From Sulfuricella sp. (GTDB taxonomy: Bacteria > Pseudomonadota > Gammaproteobacteria > Burkholderiales > Sulfuricellaceae), in contig JAGXQV010000149.1 in NCBI GenBank assembly GCA_018336195.1, positions 1 to 39,014 on the forward strand: a stretch of 39,014 bases of DNA. Direction: 5' to 3'. The position numbers were made by a program, and so were the translations under genes. A model generated the notes under the pieces. The model saw nothing but the letters and a program-made list of their open reading frames with translations. It was not told the origin of the DNA and did no database searches. Positions 19,981-28,407 of the stretch are shown here, one piece after another. Within the stretch, counting starts at the first letter, position 1. Each line of letters opens with the position of its first letter.

Positions 19981-20565
19981 TCATTTTTGCTTGCTCGACC
20001 AACCCCTGACCAATTCCTGGGCCATTTCCATTTGCAAGGGAGTCATCTCCAGTTCGAGCGAACTTTTATTCCGCGCGGCAACCTCGTTCCCCGCGGCGGC
20101 GGCCAAGCAGAACCACATGTACGCCTGCACCCGGTCGGCACGCACGCCTTGCCCTCTCAAGTACATCACGCCCAAATTATTCTGGGCATCGGCGTTGCCT
20201 TGTTCGGCCGCCTTACGGTACCACGACAACGCGGTCTTGAAACTTTGCGGCGCACCTTGCCCACTGTCGTACATCGCCCCCAGGCGAAACTGGGCTTTTT
20301 CAATCCCCTGCACCCCCGCCTTGCGGTACCACTTCAAGGCCAGCAGGTCGTTTTGAGAAACGCCTAGCCCGTAGTCGTACATCACTCCCAGTTGATACTG
20401 GGCCGACGCATCGCCGCTCTCGGCAAGCGGGCGGAATTCCTTCTCGGCTATCGCGTAATCGCCGTTTTTGAGGGCGTCGATGCCTGCCTGAATGTCAGCC
20501 CGCGCGTAAGCCCAGGTCGCCAGGAAGATCACCGCAACGATGGCTTTCAGGTAAACAACTCGCAT
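19981..20565 (-). CDS. Exported Sel1-repeat (TPR-like) protein
   Basis: A 194-residue protein with a signal peptide (MRVVYLKAIVAVIFLATWAYARA). I therefore chose ATG 20565, which has GAGG upstream, over a start 12 codons earlier. The mature part holds three to four Sel1 repeats of about 36 residues: AQYQLGVMYDYGLGV, AQFRLGAMYDSGQGA, AQNNLGVMYLRGQGV and a degenerate last one. Sel1 repeats form a helical solenoid for protein-protein contacts in the envelope. Partner and function are unknown. It lies 13 bases downstream of a small lipoprotein gene and may share its transcript. Confidence 0.88.
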   Translation of the reverse strand: MRVVYLKAIVAVIFLATWAYARADIQAGIDALKNGDYAIAEKEFRPLAESGDASAQYQLGVMYDYGLGVSQNDLLALKWYRKAGVQGIEKAQFRLGAMYDSGQGAPQSFKTALSWYRKAAEQGNADAQNNLGVMYLRGQGVRADRVQAYMWFCLAAAAGNEVAARNKSSLELEMTPLQMEMAQELVRGWSSKQK

Positions 20566-20578
20566 ATTCCGAAAAACC

Positions 20579-20800
20579 TCAGTCGTTCGTCCCGTTGACA
20601 ATCAAGCCGTCCTTGCATTCGACGCTAAACATCGCCCCCTCGTTCTTGAGGATTTCCCTGAATCCGCCGTGATCCTGGCACAGATACATCGCTTTGAAAT
20701 TGTTGGAAACCGCCGTCGAAAAATCGTTGCCACACCCGCTCGCCCCAAGGAAGAGCGGAATGACCAGCACTTTTGCAAGGTGGGTAAACGGCTTATTCAC
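20579..20800 (-). CDS. Small putative lipoprotein, unknown function
   Basis: From GTG 20800 the frame gives 73 residues: a basic start, a hydrophobic core (LAKVLVIPLFLGASGC) and a lipobox-like end (ASGC, with Ala rather than Leu at -3), then a short mature part with two further Cys (YLCQDHGG and SVECKDG), which may form a disulfide. The frame is open further upstream (to 20932), but that part looks non-coding. I do not recognise a family. It sits just ahead of the Sel1 protein on the same strand. The start choice is uncertain. Confidence 0.55.
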   Translation of the reverse strand: MNKPFTHLAKVLVIPLFLGASGCGNDFSTAVSNNFKAMYLCQDHGGFREILKNEGAMFSVECKDGLIVNGTND

Positions 20801-20993
20801 GATTTCCGCCGCTCCGTTCAATGGCGACTTGGAGGTTTTATTGCCCCGCGATTCATGGCCCATTCTAAGCCTTAAATGGTTGCCCATGCGGCTTCTACTT
20901 TGTTTGTAGACCACCGCGCCACGCCCTGGCAACCCGCGTTACTCAAATGTTTCGACTCATGCGAGACGTAACGTCAATAAGCCATGCTTGCGA

Positions 20994-21518
20994 TTATTGC
21001 GGCGGAAAGCGCAGTTCGGAAAAAGCCCGTCCGGCCTGGATGGCGCGGCGTTCGATGGCCATCGCCGACTCCAACCAGCCTTTTTGTTCGAGGAACAGCA
21101 AATAGGCCCGGGTGCTGACCTTGCGGCAGTTGGCGGGCAGCAAAAAGCTGGCGCGGGCAATCTTGTGGTCTTCAAACAGAAACACCCCGGTCTTCGGTGG
21201 CTCCGCCAGGGCGAAATCGTTCATCGCCTCCTGGATTGCCAACTCGCCGAGATGGGCCTTTTTCGGGGTCGCGGTGGCGAGCGTCTGCTGGTAATGGAGG
21301 AAGGTTCGGGTGGGTAAAACCGCAAGCTGCCGATCCTGCGCCCATTGCCCCAGTTTCCGGCTGGTCGGCGTTTCGTTCCGAGTCACCTCATGCAACACCA
21401 TATCGACCAAGGACACATTCCAGCCCGGCTTGAACAGCAGATCGAGGGCATCGGCATAAGCCAGGGTTATCAACGGCCCGGCATCGGGCAGCAGCACGAT
21501 ATCGGAAGGAGACGGCAT
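20994..21518 (-). CDS. PIN-like domain toxin (putative ribonuclease)
   Basis: About 174 residues from ATG 21518 (MPSPSDIVLLPDAGPL); GTG codons just upstream are alternatives. The acidic PIN pattern is visible: an N-terminal Asp in LLPDAGPLITLAY, a Glu in HLGELAIQEAM and a later acidic pair in FLFEDHKIA. PIN toxins are metal-dependent RNases that block translation. The start lies within 15 bases of the upstream antitoxin stop, giving the standard antitoxin-first, coupled order. The exact subfamily and RNA target are not determinable. Confidence 0.8.
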   Translation of the reverse strand: MPSPSDIVLLPDAGPLITLAYADALDLLFKPGWNVSLVDMVLHEVTRNETPTSRKLGQWAQDRQLAVLPTRTFLHYQQTLATATPKKAHLGELAIQEAMNDFALAEPPKTGVFLFEDHKIARASFLLPANCRKVSTRAYLLFLEQKGWLESAMAIERRAIQAGRAFSELRFPPQ

Positions 21519-21530
21519 CGTCACCCCCAC

Positions 21531-21875
21531 TCAGGAGGCCAGGGCATCCAGGCTCTCGACCATCCCCTGCGTGATCGCCTCCGGCAGGCGCGGCATGGGC
21601 AAATGCGCCTGTGCCATCAACAGGAATAAGTCTTCCTCGCTGTCGATTCCCAGCACATCCATGACGGCATAGTCATCGATCCGTCCCAACGAAAAATCAA
21701 GCAGCGCCCGGAAGTTTTGATTACCGGATGTCTCGGCGGCCTCGAAGGTCTCGACCAAATAGCGCAGTTCCGCATTGAATAAGGCATTGATCGAGGTATC
21801 CGCCTTGGCTGCCACCACCTTGGCCCGCTTGAGCAGCCCCCGATCCACGGAACCGGTGAAATTAACGGTAGTCAT
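21531..21875 (-). CDS. Ribbon-helix-helix antitoxin partner
   Basis: 114 residues from ATG 21875, preceded by a strong AGGAGG five bases away, which decides against the upstream GTG. The N-terminus MTTVNFTGSVDRGLLKRAKV followed by ADTSINALFNAELR is a ribbon-helix-helix DNA-binding fold. The acidic C-terminal part (GRIDDYAVMDVLGIDSEEDL) should wrap the toxin. Such antitoxins usually repress their own operon, although I see no clear operator palindrome. It is paired with the PIN protein immediately downstream. Confidence 0.78.
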   Translation of the reverse strand: MTTVNFTGSVDRGLLKRAKVVAAKADTSINALFNAELRYLVETFEAAETSGNQNFRALLDFSLGRIDDYAVMDVLGIDSEEDLFLLMAQAHLPMPRLPEAITQGMVESLDALAS

Positions 21876-22002
21876 GACCACCTCCTGACGAATTACACAT
21901 AATTAAGTGTAGCATGGCTTGGGATGTGGCAGAGATTGGGGATGGTTCTTAATGTCTGGCGGAAGCATCGTGGTCGCAAATTCGCCGGCACCGCTTCGTG
22001 GC

Positions 22003-22264
22003 CTAATCCAGCTTCGCCAGCTCATCGCGCAGCATCTGCTCCCAGCCGCGCTGGTGGGCATGAAGGCGGTTTTCCTTGCCCAGCCGGGCGAGGATGTCGA
22101 TCCCGCGCCGCAGCAGCGCGGCGGCTTCCCGGTCACCCAGCCCCTTCCCGCGCAAGGTCGCCAGTTTCCCGCACCATGTCGGTGAGCGAGATGAAGTCCG
22201 CTTCGTTTTTGGAAATCACCGTGATGGCGGTCCCTTGTACATCAATCGTGGTTTTGCGTGTCAT
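22003..22264 (-). pseudogene. Degraded KilA-N-type gene remnant
   Basis: ATG 22264 begins TTIDVQGTAITVISKNEADF and ISLTDMVR, the opening of chromosomal KilA-N domain proteins, but this frame stops at 22133 after 43 residues instead of the usual 250 or so. Switching frame from about 22165, a coding-like stretch (LGDREAAALLRRGIDILARL... RGWEQMLRDELAKLD) runs to TAG 22003. It looks like the tail of another protein, perhaps TPR-like. The simplest reading is a composite scar of deletion and frameshift. The remaining 114 bases to dtd hold nothing recognisable. Confidence 0.65.
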
Positions 22265-22378
22265 GCTCAGACGGCGTCCAGATAAAGCTCGGTTTCTCAC
22301 TCGCGAATGGCTGGTTCGATGATAGATCGTGTCCCCCGGACGGGCAATCCGGGTCGCAAGGCGCCTTTTGGAAAGACG

Positions 22379-22834
22379 TTACCCGACGCCGTGCGGCGCC
22401 ACCTGCAACCAGAACGTCACCGGGCCGTCGTTGGTGAGCGTAACCTTCATGTCCGCGCCGAAGATGCCGGTGGCGACCTGGGGATGCTGCGCGCGAGCCA
22501 GTTCGACGAACTGCTCGAACAACGCCTTGCCGATGTCCGGCGGGGCGGCGCTGGAAAAACTTGGGCGGGCGCCCTTGTGGGTATCCGCCGCAAGGGTGAA
22601 CTGCGGAACCAATAACAACCTGCCGCCGATGTCGCGCAGGCTGAGATTCATTTTGCCGGCCGCGTCGGGGAACACCCGGTAGCCCAACAGGCGCTCCAGG
22701 AGGCGGCTCGCGCTGGTTGGGTCATCGCCTTTTTCGACGCCGACCAGTACCAGCAAACCGCGCTCAATCGCACCGACGGTCGCACCTTCAACCACCACAC
22801 TGGCCTGGCTGACGCGCTGGAGAAGCCCGATCAT
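22379..22834 (-). CDS. dtd: D-aminoacyl-tRNA deacylase
   Basis: A 151-residue cytoplasmic enzyme that hydrolyses D-aminoacyl-tRNA (and Gly-tRNAAla) so D-amino acids do not enter translation. The start [17 protein letters not shown] is textbook Dtd. The active-site signatures SQ ([19 protein letters not shown]) and the C-terminal [10 protein letters not shown] (Gly-cisPro motif region) are present, and the length is standard. ATG overlaps the upstream DUF1841 stop (ATGA). It is the last gene of the nth-DUF1841-dtd operon. Confidence 0.96.
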   Translation of the reverse strand: MIGLLQRVSQASVVVEGATVGAIERGLLVLVGVEKGDDPTSASRLLERLLGYRVFPDAAGKMNLSLRDIGGRLLLVPQFTLAADTHKGARPSFSSAAPPDIGKALFEQFVELARAQHPQVATGIFGADMKVTLTNDGPVTFWLQVAPHGVG

Positions 22835-23268
22835 TGCGGTTCTCCGCCCATCCGGGTGAGGCAGGCAAAGTACACCGCCGGGTCGGGCTGGGTACGGTTG
22901 CGCTGGGCCTGCCAGATCATTTCGCCGAGGCATTCGAGCAGGGCATGTTCGGACTGGTGTTCGTCGCCGTTCTTTTCCAAGAGTTTACGGTAGTGCGCGA
23001 CCACCCCGCGCGGCTGGTCGATGGAGAGTTGCTCGCGGATCGACAGGTGCAGCGAGAGGTGGAGAAAGGGGTTGGTTTCGCCACTTTCCGGCGGGTAGTC
23101 GCGCTCCAGGTACTGGTCGGGATTGTCGAGTTGGGGGTGATATTCGGGATGGAGCAGCATCACCGCCAGCGCCATGCGCTCCAGGTCGGTGAGCGGGGCG
23201 TGTTCCTTGTGCTTTTTCCAGGCGTCGAAGAGGAAACGCCGTGCCTGGTCGCGGCTGGGGCTAAACAT
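22831..23268 (-). CDS. DUF1841 family protein
   Basis: A 145-residue soluble protein starting [20 protein letters not shown] at ATG 23268, which overlaps the nth stop (TGATG). Other visible features are [39 protein letters not shown] and [13 protein letters not shown], the repeated His-rich helices typical of DUF1841. There are no membrane segments. The function is unknown. The tight linkage to nth and dtd is shared by many beta- and gammaproteobacteria and supports the family call. Confidence 0.88.
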   Translation of the reverse strand: MFSPSRDQARRFLFDAWKKHKEHAPLTDLERMALAVMLLHPEYHPQLDNPDQYLERDYPPESGETNPFLHLSLHLSIREQLSIDQPRGVVAHYRKLLEKNGDEHQSEHALLECLGEMIWQAQRNRTQPDPAVYFACLTRMGGEPQ

Positions 23269-23897
23269 CAGGTCTTGTCCTTGTATTCGCACAGATCACG
23301 GATGATACACACCCCGCAATCCGGCTTGCGCGCCTTGCACACGTAGCGCCCGTGGAGGATCAGCCAGTGGTGGGCGTGGCGGCGAAAAGGCTTTTCCACC
23401 ACCTTGAGCAGCTTCTTTTCGACTTCCAGGACGGTCTTGCCGGGTGCCAGGCCGATGCGGTTGGCGACCCGGAAGATGTGGGTGTCGACGGCCATGGTTT
23501 CCTCGCCGAAAGCGGTGTTGAGGATCACGTTGGCGGTCTTGCGCCCCACGCCGGGCAGTGCTTCCAGCGCGGCGCGGTCGTGCGGCACTTCCCCGCCGTG
23601 ACGCTCCAGCAGCAGGCGGCAGGTTTCAATGAGGTGTTTGGATTTGCTCTTGTAGAGGCCGATGGATTTGACGTAATCCTCCAGCCCTTCTTGCCCCAGA
23701 GCCGCGATAGCTCGCGGCGTGCTGGCGACGGGAAACAGCTTCGCGGTGGCGAGATTGACGCTCTTGTCGGTGGCTTGCGCCGACAGGACGACGGCCACCA
23801 GCAATTCGAAGGGGGTACGGTAATTCAGCTCGGTGGTCGGCTCGGGATTGGCGGCTTGCAGGCGCTGGAAAATGGCGCGTCGTTGGTCGGCGTTCAT
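23268..23897 (-). CDS. nth: Endonuclease III (DNA glycosylase/AP lyase)
   Basis: A 209-residue base-excision repair enzyme for oxidised pyrimidines. The helix-hairpin-helix LPGVGRKTANVIL holds the catalytic Lys, and the catalytic Asp is in VDTHIFRVANR. The [4Fe-4S] ligands follow as C-x6-C-x2-C-x5-C in CKARKPDCGVCIIRDLC. I chose ATG 23897 (MNADQRRAIF) over a start six codons earlier because the family begins here. In Escherichia coli nth follows rsxABCDGE. Here the rnf operon lies about 5.5 kb away on the same strand, with other genes in between. Confidence 0.96.
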   Translation of the reverse strand: MNADQRRAIFQRLQAANPEPTTELNYRTPFELLVAVVLSAQATDKSVNLATAKLFPVASTPRAIAALGQEGLEDYVKSIGLYKSKSKHLIETCRLLLERHGGEVPHDRAALEALPGVGRKTANVILNTAFGEETMAVDTHIFRVANRIGLAPGKTVLEVEKKLLKVVEKPFRRHAHHWLILHGRYVCKARKPDCGVCIIRDLCEYKDKT

Positions 23898-23932
23898 GGC
23901 GTTCGAGCTTACCACAAAGACCGCCGCCAGGC

Positions 23933-23961
23933 TTGTGACGCCCCGCCAAAGCCCCTATGAT
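23933..23961 (+). promoter_or_regulatory. Likely sigma70 promoter for the antiporter gene
   Basis: TTGTGA (23933-23938), a 17-base spacer and TATGAT (23956-23961), placing transcription start about 20 bases before the ATG at 23988. It lies in the 90-base divergent gap between nth and the antiporter. Confidence 0.55.
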
Positions 23962-23987
23962 GCATTCAAACCAACCCGGAACAAGTC

Positions 23988-25223
23988 ATGGAATCCTCGC
24001 TCTCCATCGAACTCGCCAAGCAGGTGTTGCAGGCGGTCGGCATCATCCTCGCCATCGGCACTTTTTCCGGCTTGCTCGCGCAGAAGTTGAAGGTGCCGGA
24101 CGTGGTGGTATTCCTGCTGGTGGGGATGCTGATCGGTCCCGGCGTTTTGGGGCTGATCGACATCAAGGCGGACTCCGCGCTCAACCAGTTGATCCTGATT
24201 TTCGGCTCGTGCTACATCCTCTTCGACGGCGGGGCCAGCCTGCGCCTCAAGGTACTCAAGGAAGTGTGGATCACCATCGTGGTGCTGGCCACCGTAGGGG
24301 TGGTGATTTCCACGCTGATTACCGGCGTGGCGGCGTATTACCTGCTCGGCGTACCGATGGTCGTCGCGCTGCTGCTGGGTGCCACTATCGCCTCCACCGA
24401 CCCGGCCACCCTGGTGCCGGTTTTCAAGCAGGTGCATATCAAGGATCGGGTGGCCCAGACGGTAATGAGCGAATCGGCCTTCAACGACGCGATGGGCGCC
24501 ATCATCACCTTTTCCATCCTCGGCATCGCCATGGGTGGCGGCGAGTTTTCCGTCGGCCACACCCTGCTCGACCTGCTCAAGCAATCGCTGATCGGCATCG
24601 CGATGGGCGGGGTGCTGGGTTATCTCGCCGCGCTGCTGATCGCCCACGAAAAATTCGGTTTCCTCCAGGAATACGCCCCGGTGGTGTCGCTGATGGCGGT
24701 GATCGGCGCCTACATGGGGGCGGACGGCTTGCAGGCGAGCGGCTTCATGGCGGTATTCGTGTTCGGCATCGTGATCGGCAACAAGGAGGTTTTCGGTTTC
24801 GAAATGGAAGCCGGCGAACAGGAGAGACTCGAAGAATACGTGATGACCACCGCGCTAATCATGCGCATGTTCATTTTCATCCTGCTCGGCAGCCAGGTGG
24901 ATTTCGCCCTGATGAACCAATACCTGCTCGGCGGCGGACTGGTGGTGGCAATCTTCATGCTGGTGGGACGCCCCGCCACGGTGTTCCTGTGCGCCCTGCC
25001 GGACCGCCGCGCCCGATGGACATTCCGCGAATTGCTGTTCATGTGCTGGACCCGCGAAACCGGGGTCATCCCCGGCGCCCTGGCCGGCCTGCTGCTGGGC
25101 ATGAAGGCGCCGGGCGCGCAAATGATCGCCTCGGTCACTTTCATCGCGATTCTCATGACCATCCTGATCCAGGCCACCACCACCCAATGGCTGGCGGGGA
25201 AACTGGGGTTGCTGGTCGAATGA
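23988..25223 (+). CDS. Cation/proton antiporter (CPA family, NhaP/CvrA-like)
   Basis: 411 residues with about 11-13 hydrophobic helices. ASTDPATLVPVF and SESAFNDAMGAI match the CPA1 ion-site motifs (TDP and the ND pair in xESxFNDxxG). GLLAQKLKVPDVVVFLLVGM is the typical first core segment. It exchanges Na+ or K+ for H+ across the inner membrane. Compared with K+/H+ antiporters such as CvrA (about 560-580 residues), it lacks the cytoplasmic TrkA_C and corC regulatory tail. Which cation it moves cannot be read from sequence. It is transcribed divergently from nth, and a dispersed inverted repeat begins one or two bases after its stop. Confidence 0.9.
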   Translation: MESSLSIELAKQVLQAVGIILAIGTFSGLLAQKLKVPDVVVFLLVGMLIGPGVLGLIDIKADSALNQLILIFGSCYILFDGGASLRLKVLKEVWITIVVLATVGVVISTLITGVAAYYLLGVPMVVALLLGATIASTDPATLVPVFKQVHIKDRVAQTVMSESAFNDAMGAIITFSILGIAMGGGEFSVGHTLLDLLKQSLIGIAMGGVLGYLAALLIAHEKFGFLQEYAPVVSLMAVIGAYMGADGLQASGFMAVFVFGIVIGNKEVFGFEMEAGEQERLEEYVMTTALIMRMFIFILLGSQVDFALMNQYLLGGGLVVAIFMLVGRPATVFLCALPDRRARWTFRELLFMCWTRETGVIPGALAGLLLGMKAPGAQMIASVTFIAILMTILIQATTTQWLAGKLGLLVE

Positions 25224-25224
25224 A

Positions 25225-25322
25225 GTAGCCCGGATGCAGCGCAGCGGAATCCGGGGGTCCCGGTAGCTGAGCTCTATCCGCCTGTCGGCGGCCCCGGATT
25301 CCGCTCTCGCTTCATCCGGGCT
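25225..25322. repeat. Dispersed inverted repeat (GTAGCCCGGATG type), copy 1
   Basis: The left arm gtagcccggatgcagcgcag... (25225-25256) and right arm gccccggattccgctctcgc... (25292-25322) form a long imperfect hairpin directly after the antiporter stop. A sister copy lies at 34460-34587. Elements of this wording are widespread in proteobacterial genomes. As RNA it could act as a terminator or 3' stabiliser, although there is no U-run. Confidence 0.85.
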
Positions 25323-25400
25323 TGTATGCTTCGACCTGCACTGAGTTGGGTGCCGGGGTGGAGGGACGATCCGGGCTATCTGCCGTTGTTGCGGACAGAC

Positions 25401-25510
25401 TCACGTAGCCATGTCCCCACTCTGTCTTCATTAACGTCGATTTGGGATGCAGCGGCAGGCCCCACCTGACCGCCGATAGAGACAAGCTCACGCCACGAAG
25501 ACAGCCTACC
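25401..25510 (+). ncRNA. Candidate IS110 bridge RNA region
   Basis: In the leader of the IS110 transposase, CTGTCTTC (25422-25429) pairs perfectly with GAAGACAG (25497-25504). Inside it GCGGCAGG (25452-25459) pairs with CCTG-A-CCGC (25465-25473) around a five-base loop. Nested stems upstream of the CDS are where IS110-group elements carry the guide (bridge) RNA that pairs with target and donor DNA. RNA boundaries and guide loops are not resolved. Confidence 0.4.
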
Positions 25511-25548
25511 CCAGCGCAACAAAGTGTACTGTGTTGACGCGGATAGTT

Positions 25549-25591
25549 CCACAGCGGCGCGCTCCGACACGGTTATTAACCTACGCTGTGG
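25549..25591 (+). promoter_or_regulatory. Hairpin just upstream of the IS110 ribosome site
   Basis: CCACAGCG (25549-25556) pairs perfectly with CGCTGTGG (25584-25591), 14 bases before the transposase ATG and adjoining its GAGGA ribosome site. It could limit translation from read-through transcripts, a common safeguard in insertion sequences. This is inference. Confidence 0.4.
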
Positions 25592-25605
25592 TTCGAGGAA
25601 ATACC

Positions 25606-26592
25606 ATGCCCAATCAGCCCACGCCAACCATCATCGGGTGCGATGTCAGCAGTAAAGAGATCGTCATTGCCTACGCCAATGCAAACCAAGCCGTGAAGAC
25701 CATCGCCAACACCCAGAAAGCCATCGTCGCTTGGCTAAAACAACTTCCCGAAGACACCGTCATCGGCATGGAGGCGACGGGCCGCTATCATGACACGCTT
25801 GCCGATTGCGCCGCATCCAGCGGTCGGCGGGTTTACGTCATCAATCCCAAGCAGTTATCCCTTTACGCCAAGGGGGTCGGTCAGCGTGGTAAAACCGATC
25901 CGCTCGATGCCGGCGTTATCGCTCGCTATGTGGCCCGCGAAGGCGATCAATTGCCCCCCTACACCGTACCTACCCCCACTCAGCGGATGATACGCAATCT
26001 GCTGAGCCAGCGGGCCGGCATCGTCAAACATTGCGGGGCAATCCGGCAGTGCCTGCGGGATACCGACTCCAATGGGAGCTGCGTCTTGAAACGCGCCCAT
26101 CAGAAGGCCTTACAAAGCCTGCAAGCTTTGCTTGCGGAAATCGATTCCCAGCTCAAAGCCTGTGTAAAAACAGAGGCGGCACTCGAACAAAAGCGGGCGT
26201 TGTTACAGACGATTACCGGCGTCGGACTGCTCAACAGCCTAACCCTGACTCATCGCTTCGACCGCACCCCGTTCGCCAATAGCGATGCCGTGGTGGCGGC
26301 TTATGGCTTGGATCCTCGACCTAAAGATTCCGGCAACAAGATCGGGCAACGACGCCTGACCAAACAGGGCAATGCCGAAGATCGACGGTTGATCTATCTG
26401 GCCGCGCAAAGTGCCGCAAAAACCAAGACCTTTAAGCCAATGTACTCCGCTTTACGCGAGAAGGGCTTCGCTACTGCCGAGTCCATCGTTATCATCGCTC
26501 GCAAGCTCCTGCGCATCGCTTTCGCCGTCTGGAACTCCAACAAGCCCTTTGACCCACAAAAAATCAGTTTTCAGCCTTGCGCAAAACCATAG
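25606..26592 (+). CDS. IS110-family transposase (DEDD recombinase)
   Basis: A 328-residue transposase. ATG 25606 has GAGGA upstream, so longer frames to 25531 are leader. The N-terminal DEDD RuvC-like domain shows IIGCDVSSKEIVIAYA (D), IGMEATGRYHDTLA (E) and GKTDPLDAGVIARY (D..D). A coiled region follows, then the C-terminal Transposase_20 domain with ITGVGLLNSLTL and DSGNKIGQRRLTKQGN, where the Ser is the proposed catalytic nucleophile of the Tnp domain. It is full-length without frameshift, so the element may still be active. It separates the antiporter from the PAS-GGDEF-EAL gene. Confidence 0.95.
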   Translation: MPNQPTPTIIGCDVSSKEIVIAYANANQAVKTIANTQKAIVAWLKQLPEDTVIGMEATGRYHDTLADCAASSGRRVYVINPKQLSLYAKGVGQRGKTDPLDAGVIARYVAREGDQLPPYTVPTPTQRMIRNLLSQRAGIVKHCGAIRQCLRDTDSNGSCVLKRAHQKALQSLQALLAEIDSQLKACVKTEAALEQKRALLQTITGVGLLNSLTLTHRFDRTPFANSDAVVAAYGLDPRPKDSGNKIGQRRLTKQGNAEDRRLIYLAAQSAAKTKTFKPMYSALREKGFATAESIVIIARKLLRIAFAVWNSNKPFDPQKISFQPCAKP

Positions 26593-26692
26593 GATCTACG
26601 AGACTCAATAACCATCTAACTTAGTAGGTTTCCGCGCCGGGTTTCGGTGATAATAGAAAAAAATCATTCGAACCGTTTTTCTGGACAACTCA

Positions 26693-28378
26693 ATGTACCG
26701 CAACCGACCGGACACCACGCCTCTCGAAAGCTCCTTCTTCAAGCTCCCCGACACCTTGCTGCTGGTATTCGGGCCGGATTGGTCGCTACGCATGATTAGC
26801 GAGGCATGGTCGGCCACCCTCGGTTATCCGCTCGACGAGTTGCGCCAACGCAGCTTCCTCGACCTTCTCCACGAAGATGACCGGGACGCCATGGTCGAAA
26901 GGCTGGCGACCCTCAACTCGGACACCCCCACCTTGCGCTTTTCCACGCGCTGCCGCCGCCAGGACGGCTCTTATCTGGGGGTGGTGTGGAACGTCAGCTA
27001 CGACCCGGACAACGGCTTGAACTATGCCTCCGCCCACGAAACCGCCATCAACCTGAGCGGCAACGACGCCCAGCTTCCCGACCGGTTCATCGACCGCCTC
27101 ACCGGCCTGCCCAACCGCAGCCTGTTTCTCGACCGCCTCGAACACACCCTGCGGCGCAGCGAGCGGCGCAAGGATCTGCAATTCGCCGTGCTGTACTGCG
27201 GCATCGACCGCTTCAAGGTGGTCAATCACAGTCTCGGCCACCGCATGGGCGACCTGCTCCTGATGAGCGTGGCCGACGTGCTGCGCGGCATCATCCGCCC
27301 CACCGACATGGCGGCCCGCCTGGCCGGCGACGAATTCGCCCTGCTCCTCGAAGACATTCGCGATGTCAGCGCCACCCTGCTGGTGCTCAACCGCATTCAG
27401 GAGAAGCTGGTGCTGCCCTTCTCGCTCGACGGCCACGAGGTTTTCACCACCGTCTCGTTCGGCATCGTGGTCAGCAGCCCGGCGCACCACAGCGCCGATG
27501 CCATGCTGCGCGACGCCAACATCTCGATGATGCGCGCCAAAGCGCAGGGGGGCGGCAGCTACGTGGTGTTCAACCAGGAAATGCACGATCTGGCGGTACG
27601 CCGCCTGGAACTGGAACTCGACCTGCGCCATGCCCTGGAACGCGAAGAATTCCAGGCCTATTACCAGCCCATCGTGTCCCTGGCGGATCGCACCTTGAGC
27701 GGATTCGAAGCCCTGGTGCGCTGGCGCCACCCGACCAAGGGGCTGATTTCCCCGACCGAATTCATCCCGGTGGCGGAGGAAATCGGCTTCATCGTTCCCC
27801 TCGGGCGCTGGATGCTCCGCGAAGCCTGCCGCCAGGCACACGAGTGGCAGCAACTCAGTACCGGCGCGGCCCCGCTCACCGTCAGCGTCAATCTGTCGGC
27901 GCGGCAACTGCTGCATCCCGACCTGATCGCCGACGTCGCCGCGGCACTCGCGGACACCGGCCTGCCACCCACGCTGCTCAAGCTGGAAATCACCGAAAGC
28001 GCGATGATGGCGAATGCCGAACAGGCCATCGCCCTCCTTGAACGCCTCAGGGAGATGAAAATCCGCCTGCTGCTCGACGACTTCGGCACCGGCTATTCGT
28101 CCCTCAGCTACCTGCACCGCCTGCCCATCGACACCCTCAAGGTGGACCGCTCGTTCATCATGCACCTCCACGAAAAACAGGACGCCCGCCACTTCGTCGA
28201 AACCATCGTCCACCTCGCCCACAAACTGGGCCGCGACGTGATCTGCGAAGGCGTGGAACTGGAGGAACAGGCTGCAATTCTCACCGCCATGGGCGCCGAA
28301 TATTGCCAGGGGTTTCTCTATTCGCGCCCGGTCGCCGCGAACGAGGCGGAAATGCTGATCCTTACCGGGCTGGACTAG
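26693..28378 (+). CDS. PAS-GGDEF-EAL c-di-GMP turnover protein
   Basis: A 561-residue soluble protein without membrane helices. PAS/PAC covers about 12-125 (ISEAWSATLGYPLDELRQRS), GGDEF about 133-295 and EAL about 310-555. The cyclase loop is AGDEF in RLAGDEFALLL, with an RPTD I-site five residues before it. AGDEF variants can be active or merely GTP-sensing. The EAL domain keeps EALVRWRHP, NLSARQLL, EITESAMM, DDFGTGYSS and VICEGVE, so phosphodiesterase activity is expected. It probably toggles c-di-GMP in response to an unknown PAS signal. The next gene, a glycosyltransferase, starts 29 bases after its stop, suggesting co-expression. Confidence 0.93.
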   Translation: MYRNRPDTTPLESSFFKLPDTLLLVFGPDWSLRMISEAWSATLGYPLDELRQRSFLDLLHEDDRDAMVERLATLNSDTPTLRFSTRCRRQDGSYLGVVWNVSYDPDNGLNYASAHETAINLSGNDAQLPDRFIDRLTGLPNRSLFLDRLEHTLRRSERRKDLQFAVLYCGIDRFKVVNHSLGHRMGDLLLMSVADVLRGIIRPTDMAARLAGDEFALLLEDIRDVSATLLVLNRIQEKLVLPFSLDGHEVFTTVSFGIVVSSPAHHSADAMLRDANISMMRAKAQGGGSYVVFNQEMHDLAVRRLELELDLRHALEREEFQAYYQPIVSLADRTLSGFEALVRWRHPTKGLISPTEFIPVAEEIGFIVPLGRWMLREACRQAHEWQQLSTGAAPLTVSVNLSARQLLHPDLIADVAAALADTGLPPTLLKLEITESAMMANAEQAIALLERLREMKIRLLLDDFGTGYSSLSYLHRLPIDTLKVDRSFIMHLHEKQDARHFVETIVHLAHKLGRDVICEGVELEEQAAILTAMGAEYCQGFLYSRPVAANEAEMLILTGLD

Positions 28379-28407
28379 AACTTGGCGCCTCCTTGGAAAA
28401 TCCACCG

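Larger units (their letters stand above)
25325..26600 (+). mobile_element. IS110-family insertion sequence (ends approximate)
   Basis: The element consists of an IS110-type transposase gene with a long noncoding leader of about 280 bases and a short 3' flank. IS110 elements lack terminal inverted repeats and target duplications, so exact ends cannot be set by eye. The limits given are the neighbouring repeat on the left and shortly past the stop on the right. It lies against a dispersed extragenic repeat, the kind of target that IS110-group elements often use. Confidence 0.65.
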
